Shown piece after piece: positions 1 to 5,935 of a stretch of 5,935 nt of DNA. Under the pieces are notes generated by a model. It was not told the DNA's origin and ran no database searches. It saw only the letters and a program-made list of their open reading frames with translations. The position numbers and the translations under genes were made by a program. The DNA is taken from contig JABDMN010000050.1 in NCBI GenBank assembly GCA_013001485.1, positions 1 to 5,935 on the forward strand. The letters run 5' to 3'. Positions within the stretch are counted from its first letter, which is position 1; each line of letters begins with the position of its first letter. This DNA comes from Acidimicrobiia bacterium. GTDB lineage: Bacteria; Actinomycetota; Acidimicrobiia; Spongiisociales; UBA5794.

Positions 1-88
1 ACATGAACACCGGCTGTACCCAGAAGTGGTCAAGGCCCTCGCCCACAGCAGGCTCGAAGTGTCCGAGCGCCAGGTGGTGTGGCAGTGA
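1..88 (+). CDS. purN: Phosphoribosylglycinamide formyltransferase PurN, C-terminal end only (5' partial)
   Basis: Reading from base 2, 28 codons run to a TGA at 86-88 and begin HEHRLYPEVVKALA. The pattern His-x-x-Leu/Ile-Tyr-Pro-x-Val, followed by a short amphipathic tail, is what I know from the last helix of PurN. PurN transfers the formyl group of 10-formyl-tetrahydrofolate to GAR, the third step of purine synthesis, in the cytoplasm. The gene body lies outside the window, so no catalytic residues can be seen. The call rests on this tail and on purH directly downstream, the order I recall for purN-purH in mycobacteria. The stop codon overlaps the likely purH start as GTGA, which suggests translational coupling. 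The main doubt is the short length of the evidence. Confidence 0.75.
   Translation, partial: HEHRLYPEVVKALAHSRLEVSERQVVWQ
72..77 (+). promoter_or_regulatory. Ribosome binding site deciding the purH start
   Basis: AGGTGG lies inside the end of purN. It is 7 bases from the GTG at 85 but only 1 base from the GTG at 79. The spacing favours 85 as the true purH start and makes the overlap with the purN stop the common 4-base GTGA type. Confidence 0.5.
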
Positions 89-1608
89 CCGCGTTGCGCG
101 TGAAGCGGGCCCTGGTGTCTGTGTGGGACAAGACAGGAGTGGTCGAGCTGTGCGAACGGTTGGCTGCAGCCGGGGTTGAGCTGGTCTCCTCGGGCGGGAC
201 CGCTGCAGTTCTCGAGGCTGCCGGGCTGCCGGTCACCAGAGTTGCCGATGTCACCGGTGCCTCCGAGATGCTGGGTGGCCGCGTCAAGACCCTGCACCCC
301 GTGATTCACGGGGCCCTTCTCGCAGACCTGGACGATCCGGCTCACCGCGCTGATCTGGCCGAGCGGGGTATCGAGCCGATTCAGCTGGTCGTGTCGAACC
401 TCTACCCGTTCTCAGCGACCGTCGCCGATCCCGACGTCACCGAGGCCGCTGCCATCGAGAAGATCGATATCGGTGGTCCGACGATGGTGAGGGCCGCCGC
501 CAAGAACCACGCTCACGTTGCCGCTGTCACGTCTCCCGACCAGTACGAGGAGGTGGCGTCGGCTGTCGAGGCAGGGGGCCTGACGCTCGAGCAGCGGAAG
601 CGCCTGGCGTCTGCCGCCTTCTACGCCACGGCGAGCTACGACGCTGCGATCGTCAACTGGATGCACCGAGATGATGCGTTGCCCGAGTCGATGGTGCTCC
701 CGCTCGAGCGCTACGACAGCCTTCGCTACGGCGAGAACCCTCATCAGCCCGCTGCCGTCTACCGGGTGTCGGGCCGCTCGCCATGGTGGTCATCAGCCCG
801 GTTGCTCCAGGGCAAGGCCATGTCGTTCAACAACTACGCAGACGCCGAGGCAGCCTGGGCCCTCGTCTGTGGCTTCGACGAGCCGGCGGCTGTGGTGGTC
901 AAACACACGAACCCCTGTGGTGTCGCCGTCGCCAACGACGTGGCAACGGCATTCGATCGTGCTTGGGAATGTGACCCGCTGTCGGCATTTGGCGGGATCG
1001 TGGCCCTCAACCGGCCTATGAACGAGTCGGCTGCGCAGCTCATCGCCCGCAACTTCACCGAGGTGGTCATCGCGCCGGATTTCGATGCGGCTGCTATCGA
1101 CGTGTTATCGGCCAAGGCATCTCTGCGGCTGATTGCGGCGGAGGCGCCTCACCGCGGCGACCTCGATATGAGGAGGCTGGAGGACGGGATGCTGGCCCAG
1201 ACTCGAGACGTGATAGCAAAGACCGAATGGCGGGTCGTCACCGACATCGCTCCCACCGATGAACAGATGACCGACCTCCGCCTTGCCTGGGCTGTTGCGG
1301 CCTCCACCAAGTCGAACGCCGTCGTGATCGCCACCGACGGTGCTGCCGTCGGGGTGGGTGCCGGTGATCAGTCCCGTGTCGGCGCCGCCGAGCGCGCGGT
1401 CGCCCGTGCGGGCAAGCGGGCCGAAGGCGGCGTCGCCGCATCGGACGCGTTCTTCCCGTTCCGAGATGGTTTGGACACGCTGGTCGACGCCGGCGTCGCT
1501 GCGGTCGTCCAGCCCGGGGGATCGAAGCGAGATGATGAGGTCATCGCAGCCGCCAACGAACGCAACGTCGTCATGGTCTTCACCGGCCACCGGCATTTCC
1601 GCCACTGA
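85..1608 (+). CDS. purH: Bifunctional AICAR formyltransferase / IMP cyclohydrolase PurH
   Basis: PurH catalyses the last two steps of purine synthesis: it formylates AICAR with 10-formyl-tetrahydrofolate and closes the ring to IMP. From GTG 85 the protein has 507 residues, close to the usual 510-530. The N-terminal cyclohydrolase domain (about residues 1-195) shows [20 protein letters not shown] with Lys68, SNLYPF and [16 protein letters not shown]. The C-terminal transferase domain shows RYGENPHQ, the catalytic Lys273-His274 pair in [50 protein letters not shown] and the terminal FTGHRHFRH. Both activities therefore look intact. An in-frame GTG at 79 would add two residues, but ribosome binding site spacing favours 85. 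One oddity is Asp428 in GAGDQSR, where homologues I recall have Gln (GAGQMSR). The stop is 1 base before folD, so the two are probably co-translated. Confidence 0.97.
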   Translation: MTALRVKRALVSVWDKTGVVELCERLAAAGVELVSSGGTAAVLEAAGLPVTRVADVTGASEMLGGRVKTLHPVIHGALLADLDDPAHRADLAERGIEPIQLVVSNLYPFSATVADPDVTEAAAIEKIDIGGPTMVRAAAKNHAHVAAVTSPDQYEEVASAVEAGGLTLEQRKRLASAAFYATASYDAAIVNWMHRDDALPESMVLPLERYDSLRYGENPHQPAAVYRVSGRSPWWSSARLLQGKAMSFNNYADAEAAWALVCGFDEPAAVVVKHTNPCGVAVANDVATAFDRAWECDPLSAFGGIVALNRPMNESAAQLIARNFTEVVIAPDFDAAAIDVLSAKASLRLIAAEAPHRGDLDMRRLEDGMLAQTRDVIAKTEWRVVTDIAPTDEQMTDLRLAWAVAASTKSNAVVIATDGAAVGVGAGDQSRVGAAERAVARAGKRAEGGVAASDAFFPFRDGLDTLVDAGVAAVVQPGGSKRDDEVIAAANERNVVMVFTGHRHFRH

Positions 1609-1609
1609 G

Positions 1610-2482
1610 ATGACAGCCCAGATCATCGACGGAAGGGCGGTTGCCGCACAGGTGCGGTCCGAGGTGGCTGACCGTGTCGCTGCACTCGCCGAGATCGGGA
1701 AGTCAGTAGGTCTGGCGACAGTGATGGTTGGCGACGATCCCGCATCTGCGGTGTATGTCGGTTCGAAGCATCGGGCTGCCGAGGCCGCCGGAATGAAGTC
1801 GTTCGACGTCCACCTGCCGGCGACGGCGACTCAGGCCGAGGTCGAAGATGCCATCAGGGCACTGAACGCCGACCCAGCCGTGGACGGCATGATCCTCCAA
1901 CTTCCCCTTCCTGAGGGTCTTGATGGCGACGCCGCCGTCGAGGGCATCGACCCGGCCAAGGACGCAGACGGGTTGCACCCGTTCAGCCTGGGACGCCTGG
2001 TGCTCTCACGGCACGCCCCGGTCGCAGCAACCCCGCAAGGCATCATGCGCCTCCTGGACCACTACGACATCGCGGTCTCTGGCAAGAAGGCAGTCATCGT
2101 CGGCAGGTCGTTCCTGGTGGGCCGTCCGCTGGCGATGTTGCTTGGCGCCAAGGGTGTGGACGCCACAGTGGTGATGACCCATTCCCGTACTGCCGACCTC
2201 TCCGCCGAGATTCGCGCTGCCGACATCCTGGTCGTGGCTATCGGCCGTCCCCGGATGATCGATGGCTCAATGGTCAAGCCGGGGGCAGCCGTCGTCGACG
2301 TAGGCATCAACCGGACCGACGACGGACTGGTCGGCGATGTCGACTTCGACTCCGTGGTCGAGGTCGCAGGCGCCATCACGCCGGTGCCCGGAGGAGTAGG
2401 GCCGATGACCGTGGCCTGTCTGCTCGCCAACACCGTGATGCTCGCAGAGCAGACGGCTGGACCAGAAACCAACGGCCACTAG
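1610..2482 (+). CDS. folD: Bifunctional methylene-THF dehydrogenase / methenyl-THF cyclohydrolase FolD
   Basis: FolD interconverts 5,10-methylene-, 5,10-methenyl- and 10-formyl-tetrahydrofolate, normally with NADP+. The ATG at 1610 gives 290 residues, a typical length, starting [12 protein letters not shown] like other FolD proteins. Family motifs appear in order: [17 protein letters not shown] with Tyr49 and catalytic Lys53, ILQLPLP with Gln97, [12 protein letters not shown] with Asp120, then the Rossmann half with [35 protein letters not shown] and [12 protein letters not shown]. Two family positions differ: HPFSLGRL has Ser where Asn is usual, and AATPQG has Ala where Cys is usual in PCTP. 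Neither is an obvious loss of function. It begins 1 base after purH with no good ribosome binding site of its own, so translation probably continues from purH. Its product feeds PurN and PurH. The reading frame is open upstream as far as 1340, but that part is out-of-frame purH. Confidence 0.97.
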   Translation: MTAQIIDGRAVAAQVRSEVADRVAALAEIGKSVGLATVMVGDDPASAVYVGSKHRAAEAAGMKSFDVHLPATATQAEVEDAIRALNADPAVDGMILQLPLPEGLDGDAAVEGIDPAKDADGLHPFSLGRLVLSRHAPVAATPQGIMRLLDHYDIAVSGKKAVIVGRSFLVGRPLAMLLGAKGVDATVVMTHSRTADLSAEIRAADILVVAIGRPRMIDGSMVKPGAAVVDVGINRTDDGLVGDVDFDSVVEVAGAITPVPGGVGPMTVACLLANTVMLAEQTAGPETNGH

Positions 2483-2505
2483 CCTCCTCACACCGAGAAC
2501 CATCC

Positions 2506-2511
2506 GAGGAG
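2506..2511 (+). promoter_or_regulatory. Ribosome binding site for icd
   Basis: GAGGAG sits 4 bases before the ATG at 2516, in the 33-base gap between folD and icd. It is the clearest Shine-Dalgarno in the window and fixes the icd start at 2516 rather than the internal ATG at 2534. The gap shows no terminator and no recognisable promoter, so icd is probably read through from folD. Confidence 0.7.
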
Positions 2512-2515
2512 ATTC

Positions 2516-3718
2516 ATGCCGACCGCGATCACAATGGGAGAGCACGGGCTCGAAGTGCCCGACGAGCCGATCATTCCCTTCATCGAGGGCGACGGCATCG
2601 GCCCCGACATCTGGGCGGCTGCCGTGCACGTCTTCGACTCTGCCGTCGAGAAGGCCTACGCCGGTGCTCGGCGCATCGAGTGGAAAGAGGTGCTGGCCGG
2701 CCAGAAGGCCTTTGACCGCACCGGAGAGTGGCTGCCGGCAGCCACCATCGAAGCATTCGAGCAACACCTCGTCGGCATCAAGGGTCCGCTCACGACGCCG
2801 GTCGGCGGCGGTATCCGCAGCCTCAACGTTGCTCTGCGTCAGATCCTCGACCTGTACGTGTGCCTGCGTCCGGTGCGCTGGTACGAAGGTGTGCCCAGCC
2901 CTGTGAAGAGCCCAGGGCTCGTGGACATGGTCATTTTCCGTGAGAACACCGAGGACGTGTACGCCGGCAAGGAGCTCGAGGCAGGAACCCCCGAAGCCCA
3001 GCGCCTTCTGGAGTTCATGAAGGAGCAATACGACTGGGACATTCGTGTCGACAGCGGCCTCGGTATCAAGCCGATCTCGGAGTCAGGGTCGAAGCGCCTG
3101 ATTCGTGCAGCCATCAAGTACGCCATCGCCAACAAGCGCGACTCGGTCACGCTCGTGCACAAGGGCAACATCATGAAGTTCACCGAGGGCGCGTTCCGCA
3201 CATGGGGATACGAGCTGGTGAAGGACGAATTCGACGATGTCGCGGTGTCGTGGGAGGAATCGGGTGGCGACCCGGGAGATCGGCTTCTGGTCAAAGACTC
3301 GATCGCCGATGCGTTCTTGCAGCAGATCCTCTTGCGTCCGGCCGAATACGACGTCGTCGCCACGATGAACCTGAATGGCGACTATCTCTCGGACGCCCTG
3401 GCGGCTCAGGTCGGCGGGATAGGCATAGCTCCCGGCGGAAACATCAACTACGACACCGGCGTTGCGGTGTTCGAGGCGACGCACGGGACTGCGCCCAAGT
3501 ACACCGGGATGGACAAGGTGAACCCTGGCTCAGTCATCCTGTCGGGAGCCAACATGTTTCGATATATGGGGTGGGACGAGGTTGCCGACCGGATCGAGGC
3601 ATCTCTCGAAGCGGCGATCGCCGAGAAGATCGTCACCTATGACTTTGCCCGGTTGATGGAAGGTGCGACGGAGGTCAAGACCTCTCAGTTCGCCTCCGCG
3701 ATGGTTGAGAGGATGTGA
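2516..3718 (+). CDS. icd: Isocitrate dehydrogenase [NADP+], E. coli-type homodimeric form
   Basis: Icd oxidatively decarboxylates isocitrate to 2-oxoglutarate in the TCA cycle and makes NADPH. The 400-residue protein aligns by eye with E. coli Icd almost throughout, with a constant offset (16 in the C-terminal half). Isocitrate-binding [13 protein letters not shown] includes Ser102, equivalent to E. coli Ser113. Catalytic Tyr149 lies in ENTEDVYAG and catalytic Lys216 in [14 protein letters not shown]. Metal-binding Asp265, Asp289 and Asp293 lie in IADAFLQQ and NGDYLSD. The NADP-selecting residues of the E. coli enzyme are all kept: Lys328, Tyr329, Val335, Tyr375 and Arg379 match Lys344, Tyr345, Val351, Tyr391 and Arg395. 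NADP+ is therefore the likely cofactor. The loop before IADAF is somewhat shorter than in E. coli. Well-known actinobacteria often use the unrelated monomeric enzyme; this gene is not that type. It is probably transcribed with folD upstream and the rhodanese gene downstream. Confidence 0.97.
   Translation: MPTAITMGEHGLEVPDEPIIPFIEGDGIGPDIWAAAVHVFDSAVEKAYAGARRIEWKEVLAGQKAFDRTGEWLPAATIEAFEQHLVGIKGPLTTPVGGGIRSLNVALRQILDLYVCLRPVRWYEGVPSPVKSPGLVDMVIFRENTEDVYAGKELEAGTPEAQRLLEFMKEQYDWDIRVDSGLGIKPISESGSKRLIRAAIKYAIANKRDSVTLVHKGNIMKFTEGAFRTWGYELVKDEFDDVAVSWEESGGDPGDRLLVKDSIADAFLQQILLRPAEYDVVATMNLNGDYLSDALAAQVGGIGIAPGGNINYDTGVAVFEATHGTAPKYTGMDKVNPGSVILSGANMFRYMGWDEVADRIEASLEAAIAEKIVTYDFARLMEGATEVKTSQFASAMVERM
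3707..3712 (+). promoter_or_regulatory. Ribosome binding site of the rhodanese lipoprotein gene
   Basis: GAGAGG lies in the last codons of icd, 11 bases before the ATG at 3724 and only 2 bases before the GTG at 3715. The first spacing is long but workable and the second is too short, so the ATG at 3724 is the better start. Confidence 0.4.
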
Positions 3719-3723
3719 TCGGG

Positions 3724-4122
3724 ATGAAGAGGCTCATCGCCCTTCTCGTTCTTGTCGGACTGGTTGTTGCTGCCTGTGGTGGCTCTGCGACTGCGACGTT
3801 CGATCTGGTTTCGCCCGCCGAGGCGCAGGAGATCCTCGACGATCCGCCTTCGGGTCTCGTGGTCCTCGATGTCCGCACTCCCGAAGAGTTCTCCGGACCT
3901 CACCTGTCGGACTCGGTGAACATCGACTTCTACGACTCGTATTTCCAGTCGCGGCTCGACGTGTTGGACAAGGACACGCCGTACCTGATCTATTGCAACT
4001 CCGGGAACCGCTCCGGCACGACGATCGACATCATGAAAGATCTCGGGTTCTCCGAGGTCTACGACGTCGACGGCGGGATCACAGCGTGGTTGGGCGCCGG
4101 GCTTCCCACTATTACGGAGTAG
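3724..4122 (+). CDS. Single-domain rhodanese-like lipoprotein
   Basis: From ATG 3724 the protein has 132 residues. Residues 1-17 are a lipoprotein signal: MKR, then a hydrophobic run, then the lipobox VAAC with Cys18, followed by GGS. It is therefore expected to be lipidated and anchored on the outer face of the membrane. Residues 26-132 are one rhodanese domain: LVVLDVRTPEEFSGPHLSDSVNI, then the active-site loop YCNSGNRSG with Cys91 and Arg96 in a CxxGxR pattern, then a C-terminal DVDGGITAWLGAGLP. The active cysteine is present, so sulfur transfer or persulfide handling is possible, but the substrate is unknown. Similar lone domains are annotated as sulfurtransferases without proof. An alternative GTG at 3715 overlaps the icd stop as GTGA and would add MIG, but the n-region MKR and the ribosome binding site favour 3724. 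The location right behind icd suggests co-transcription. Confidence 0.88.
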   Translation: MKRLIALLVLVGLVVAACGGSATATFDLVSPAEAQEILDDPPSGLVVLDVRTPEEFSGPHLSDSVNIDFYDSYFQSRLDVLDKDTPYLIYCNSGNRSGTTIDIMKDLGFSEVYDVDGGITAWLGAGLPTITE

Positions 4123-4125
4123 CTG

Positions 4126-4146
4126 CGAGTCCGGGCTCGGTTTCTT
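4126..4146 (+). terminator. Possible weak intrinsic terminator after the purine-folate-icd operon
   Basis: Just after the rhodanese stop, CGAG (4126-4129) can pair with CTCG (4136-4139) around a 6-base loop, followed after one G by TTTCTT (4141-4146). The stem is only 4 pairs and the T run is interrupted, so this is a weak candidate. Its position at the end of the plus-strand gene run supports it. Confidence 0.3.
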
Positions 4147-4147
4147 G

Positions 4148-4203
4148 GCTGGTAGCTGGCGACTGGTAGCCGAGGGCTGCCGGCTCCCGGCTACCGGCTA
4201 CCG
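4148..4203. repeat. Degenerate 7-base tandem repeat, two inverted halves, in the convergent gap
   Basis: Eight consecutive 7-base units can be read without a phase break: GCTGGTA, GCTGGCG, ACTGGTA, GCCGAGG, GCTGCCG, GCTCCCG, GCTACCG, GCTACCG. The first three follow a GCTGGTA pattern and the last four a GCTACCG pattern. On the opposite strand the second pattern reads GCCGGTA after shifting the phase, one base from the first. The tract is therefore two heptamer arrays in opposite orientation meeting at about 4169-4175. It fills most of the 75 bases between the convergent rhodanese and oxidoreductase genes and runs 6 bases into the latter. Confidence 0.75.
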
Positions 4204-4204
4204 G
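4149..4204. other. Nested inverted repeat, possible bidirectional terminator hairpin
   Basis: CTGGTAGCC (4163-4171) can pair with GGCTACCGG (4189-4197), and CTGGTAGC (4149-4156) with GCTACCGG (4197-4204), each with one G-U pair. The two stems share base 4197, so they cannot both form in full. A strong GC-rich hairpin between convergent genes could stop transcription from both sides, but no T run follows on either strand, so it does not fit a standard intrinsic terminator. Confidence 0.45.
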
Positions 4205-5865
4205 AGTCTGAGCTCGCCTGAGGCTCCGGTTGGGACTGTGGGGGAGTGGGGGGCTATCGGCTCCACCCGGCGGTAGGGCTCGCCTTGAGCGGGTCGGGGA
4301 TCCTTCTCTCCCTTGTTCGGCCACATTGCCATGGCTCGTTCTGCCATTGCGGTAATCGTCAGCGACGGGTTGACGCCGAGGTTGGCTGCGACTGCTGCTC
4401 CGTCGACGACGTGGACGTCGGGATGCCCAAACGCACGGTGATAGGCGTCGACGACGCCGTTCTCTGGAGATGCACCGACGCACGCGCCGCCGAGGATGTG
4501 GGCGGTCAGCGGAATGTCGAGCAGCACCTCGTTGAGTGAGCTGCCGGCCATCCCGCCCATGTGGGCTGCGGACGAGCGAGCGGCCTCGTTGGCGATCGGG
4601 AGATGGCGAGGGCTCGGTTTGCCCGTGTCGTGAGCGGATGTCAGCCGTGTTCCCAGCCAGCCCTTCTTGCGGAACACCCGCAGGCTGTTGTCGATGCTCT
4701 GCATGACCAGCAGGATCACGGTCCGCTCCGACCATCTCCGCACCGACAACGAGCGCAGGAACGCGATCGGGTGACGCAACGCCGTCACCAGGAATCGGAG
4801 CCATTGCGGTCCTCGGCCACCATCGACCAGGATCGTCGTCAGTAGCCCCATCGAGTTGCTGCCCTTTGGATAGCGCACCGGTTCGATCGTCGTGTCTGAA
4901 TCGGGCTGGAACGACGAAGTGATGGCGACACCATGTGAGTAGTCGACCGACGCATCCGGAGCGGACGCCCCAACGATGGCTTCGGAGTTGGTGCGAACCT
5001 GATAGCCAAGCCGGTCCGACATCTCGGTGAACCGACCCTCGTCTCTGAGGCGCAGAAGCAGGCGGGTGGTGCCGAGGGCACCGGCGGCGAACACGACCTG
5101 TCCCACTGTGTAGGTGAGGTCCTTGCGGCCCCACCCGGGGCGACGGGCGGTGATCCGATAGCCGCCGTCAGCGAGGGGCGCGACATCGGTGACTTCGTGG
5201 CTGGGGTGGACGGTGGCCCCCGTCGCCTCGGCGAGGTGGAGGTAGTTCTTGTCGAGGCGGTTCTTGGCGTTGTAGCGACACCCAACCATGCAGCCACCAC
5301 AGTGACGGCAGCCGTGTCGTTCAGGGCCGGCACCTCCGAAGTAGGGATCCCCAGAGCTCTCCTCGGCGACACCGAAGTGAACTGCAACGTCGGCGAGGTG
5401 AAATGTGTCTTCGGCATCCATGTCACGAGCTACTGATCTCATCACGGAGTCGGCGTTGGTTTCGAACGGGACTCGTTCGACGCCGAGCATGCGTCGCGCC
5501 TGGTCGTAGTGCGGAGCTAGCTCGGCCTTCCAGTCTGTGATTGCAGCCCACTGGGGGTCGGCGAACGCTTCGTCGAGTGGCTCGTAACAGACGTTTGCCC
5601 ACACCAGTGACCCGCCACCGACTCCCGATCCCGATAGAACCAGCACATCACGAAGCAGCGTCAGCCGCTGGATGCCACGCATGCCGAGCTTCGGTGCCCA
5701 GAAGAACTTGCGGAGGTTCCAGCTCGACTTCGGGAGGCTCTCGTCGTCGTACCTGCGCCCTGCCTCGAACACAGCGACGCGATAGCCCTTCTCGGTCAGC
5801 CGAAGAGCAGCCACGCTGCCACCAAACCCGCTCCCGATGATGCCGATGTCGTAATCGAACTGCAC
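4198..5865 (-). CDS. choD: GMC-family FAD oxidoreductase, ChoD-like (annotated as cholesterol oxidase in mycobacteria)
   Basis: The 555-residue protein starts at a GTG (5865-5863). Its first residues, QFDYDIGIIGSGFGGS, closely match the M. tuberculosis ChoD start as I recall it, which supports this start; the ribosome binding site is poor (AGG only 2 bases away). The Rossmann FAD site has Gly11, Gly13, Gly16 and the ribose-binding acid Glu34. A second FAD-contact region, GSGVGGGSLVWAN, lies at 79-91. A CxxCxxCxxxC cluster (Cys186, 189, 192, 196) follows. The C-terminal GMC half has RTNSEAIVGA, SHGVAITSS, PVRYPKGSNSMG, His456 in AHILGG and Asn499 in GVNPSLTITAMAER, matching the catalytic His447 and Asn485 of Streptomyces cholesterol oxidase. 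There is no signal peptide or twin-arginine motif, so it is probably cytoplasmic, unlike secreted cholesterol oxidases. A steroid or other alcohol is a plausible substrate, but sequence does not settle it. The last codon and the stop come from the flanking heptamer repeat. Confidence 0.85.
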   Translation of the reverse strand: MQFDYDIGIIGSGFGGSVAALRLTEKGYRVAVFEAGRRYDDESLPKSSWNLRKFFWAPKLGMRGIQRLTLLRDVLVLSGSGVGGGSLVWANVCYEPLDEAFADPQWAAITDWKAELAPHYDQARRMLGVERVPFETNADSVMRSVARDMDAEDTFHLADVAVHFGVAEESSGDPYFGGAGPERHGCRHCGGCMVGCRYNAKNRLDKNYLHLAEATGATVHPSHEVTDVAPLADGGYRITARRPGWGRKDLTYTVGQVVFAAGALGTTRLLLRLRDEGRFTEMSDRLGYQVRTNSEAIVGASAPDASVDYSHGVAITSSFQPDSDTTIEPVRYPKGSNSMGLLTTILVDGGRGPQWLRFLVTALRHPIAFLRSLSVRRWSERTVILLVMQSIDNSLRVFRKKGWLGTRLTSAHDTGKPSPRHLPIANEAARSSAAHMGGMAGSSLNEVLLDIPLTAHILGGACVGASPENGVVDAYHRAFGHPDVHVVDGAAVAANLGVNPSLTITAMAERAMAMWPNKGEKDPRPAQGEPYRRVEPIAPHSPTVPTGASGELRLR

Positions 5866-5897
5866 AACCTGAGGGTAGAGATGGCGATTGGTTGCCA

Positions 5898-5935
5898 GCC
5901 ACTTGCTAGTTGCTAGTTGCTAGTTGCCAGTTGCT
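5898..5935. repeat. 7-base tandem repeat upstream of the oxidoreductase gene, cut by the window edge
   Basis: Units in phase are GCCACTT (5898, degenerate), GCTAGTT three times (5905-5925), GCCAGTT (5926-5932), then GCT at the edge. The tract continues past the window by an unknown amount. It begins about 33 bases upstream of the oxidoreductase GTG start, so it occupies the position where a promoter or leader would lie. The 32 bases between repeat and start show no clear -10 box or good ribosome binding site. The unit shares 5 of 7 bases with the GCTGGTA unit at the other end of the gene. Confidence 0.8.

Noticed and set aside
79..84. GTG at 79 as the purH start
   Set aside because: It is 1 base from the AGGTGG ribosome binding site, while the GTG at 85 has a 7-base spacing. 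Only two residues are affected, so this is a preference rather than proof.
1340..1609. A 90-residue N-terminal extension of FolD
   Set aside because: The extra part overlaps purH in another frame, is low-complexity Ser/Arg-rich, and FolD proteins normally start at the ATG at 1610 with QIIDG-type sequence.
2267..3028. A 253-codon minus-strand open frame across the folD-icd junction
   Set aside because: It spans two well-supported plus-strand genes and shows no family motif.
4148..4210. Insertion-sequence end or attachment site
   Set aside because: No transposase or integrase gene, no target duplication and no tRNA are visible. The inverted structure is explained by the heptamer units alone.
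4112..5134. A 340-codon minus-strand open frame overlapping the oxidoreductase gene
   Set aside because: Its translation is rich in Arg, Pro, Ser and His with no recognisable domain, and it lies out of frame with a gene that has clear FAD motifs. It is a shadow frame typical of high-GC DNA.
5898..5935. CRISPR array
   Set aside because: Units are only 7 bases and directly adjoining, with no spacers and no cas gene in the window.

Overview
The window is high-GC, gene-dense bacterial DNA, most likely from an actinobacterium. The PurH, FolD and FAD-enzyme sequences all read like actinobacterial proteins, and the gene order purN-purH matches the one I recall from mycobacteria. I cannot name a genus. 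No stretch longer than 75 bases between genes lies wholly inside the window.

Positions 1-4122, plus strand, form a tightly packed run of five genes: the last 28 codons of purN, then purH (IMP synthesis), folD (one-carbon folate enzyme), icd (NADP-type isocitrate dehydrogenase) and a small rhodanese-domain lipoprotein. purN and purH probably overlap by 4 bases, purH and folD are 1 base apart, folD and icd are separated by 33 bases that carry a good ribosome binding site, and the lipoprotein gene starts 5 bases after icd ends. This looks like one transcription unit. Its logic is clear for the first three genes: PurN and PurH both consume 10-formyl-tetrahydrofolate, and FolD makes it. Icd adds central-carbon and NADPH metabolism. 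The reason for the lipoprotein is not obvious.

Positions 4198-5865, minus strand, hold one convergent gene for a FAD-dependent GMC-family oxidoreductase. It closely resembles the mycobacterial ChoD-type 'cholesterol oxidase', has no export signal, and carries a CxxCxxCxxxC cluster.

The most unusual non-coding feature is a pair of 7-base tandem repeat tracts on either side of the oxidoreductase gene. One (about 4148-4203) fills most of the convergent gap, is built as two inverted halves, and supplies the oxidoreductase stop codon. The other (about 5898-5935) lies upstream of its start and runs off the window edge. The coding content is otherwise ordinary housekeeping, and I do not see convincing evidence of an undescribed multi-gene system.
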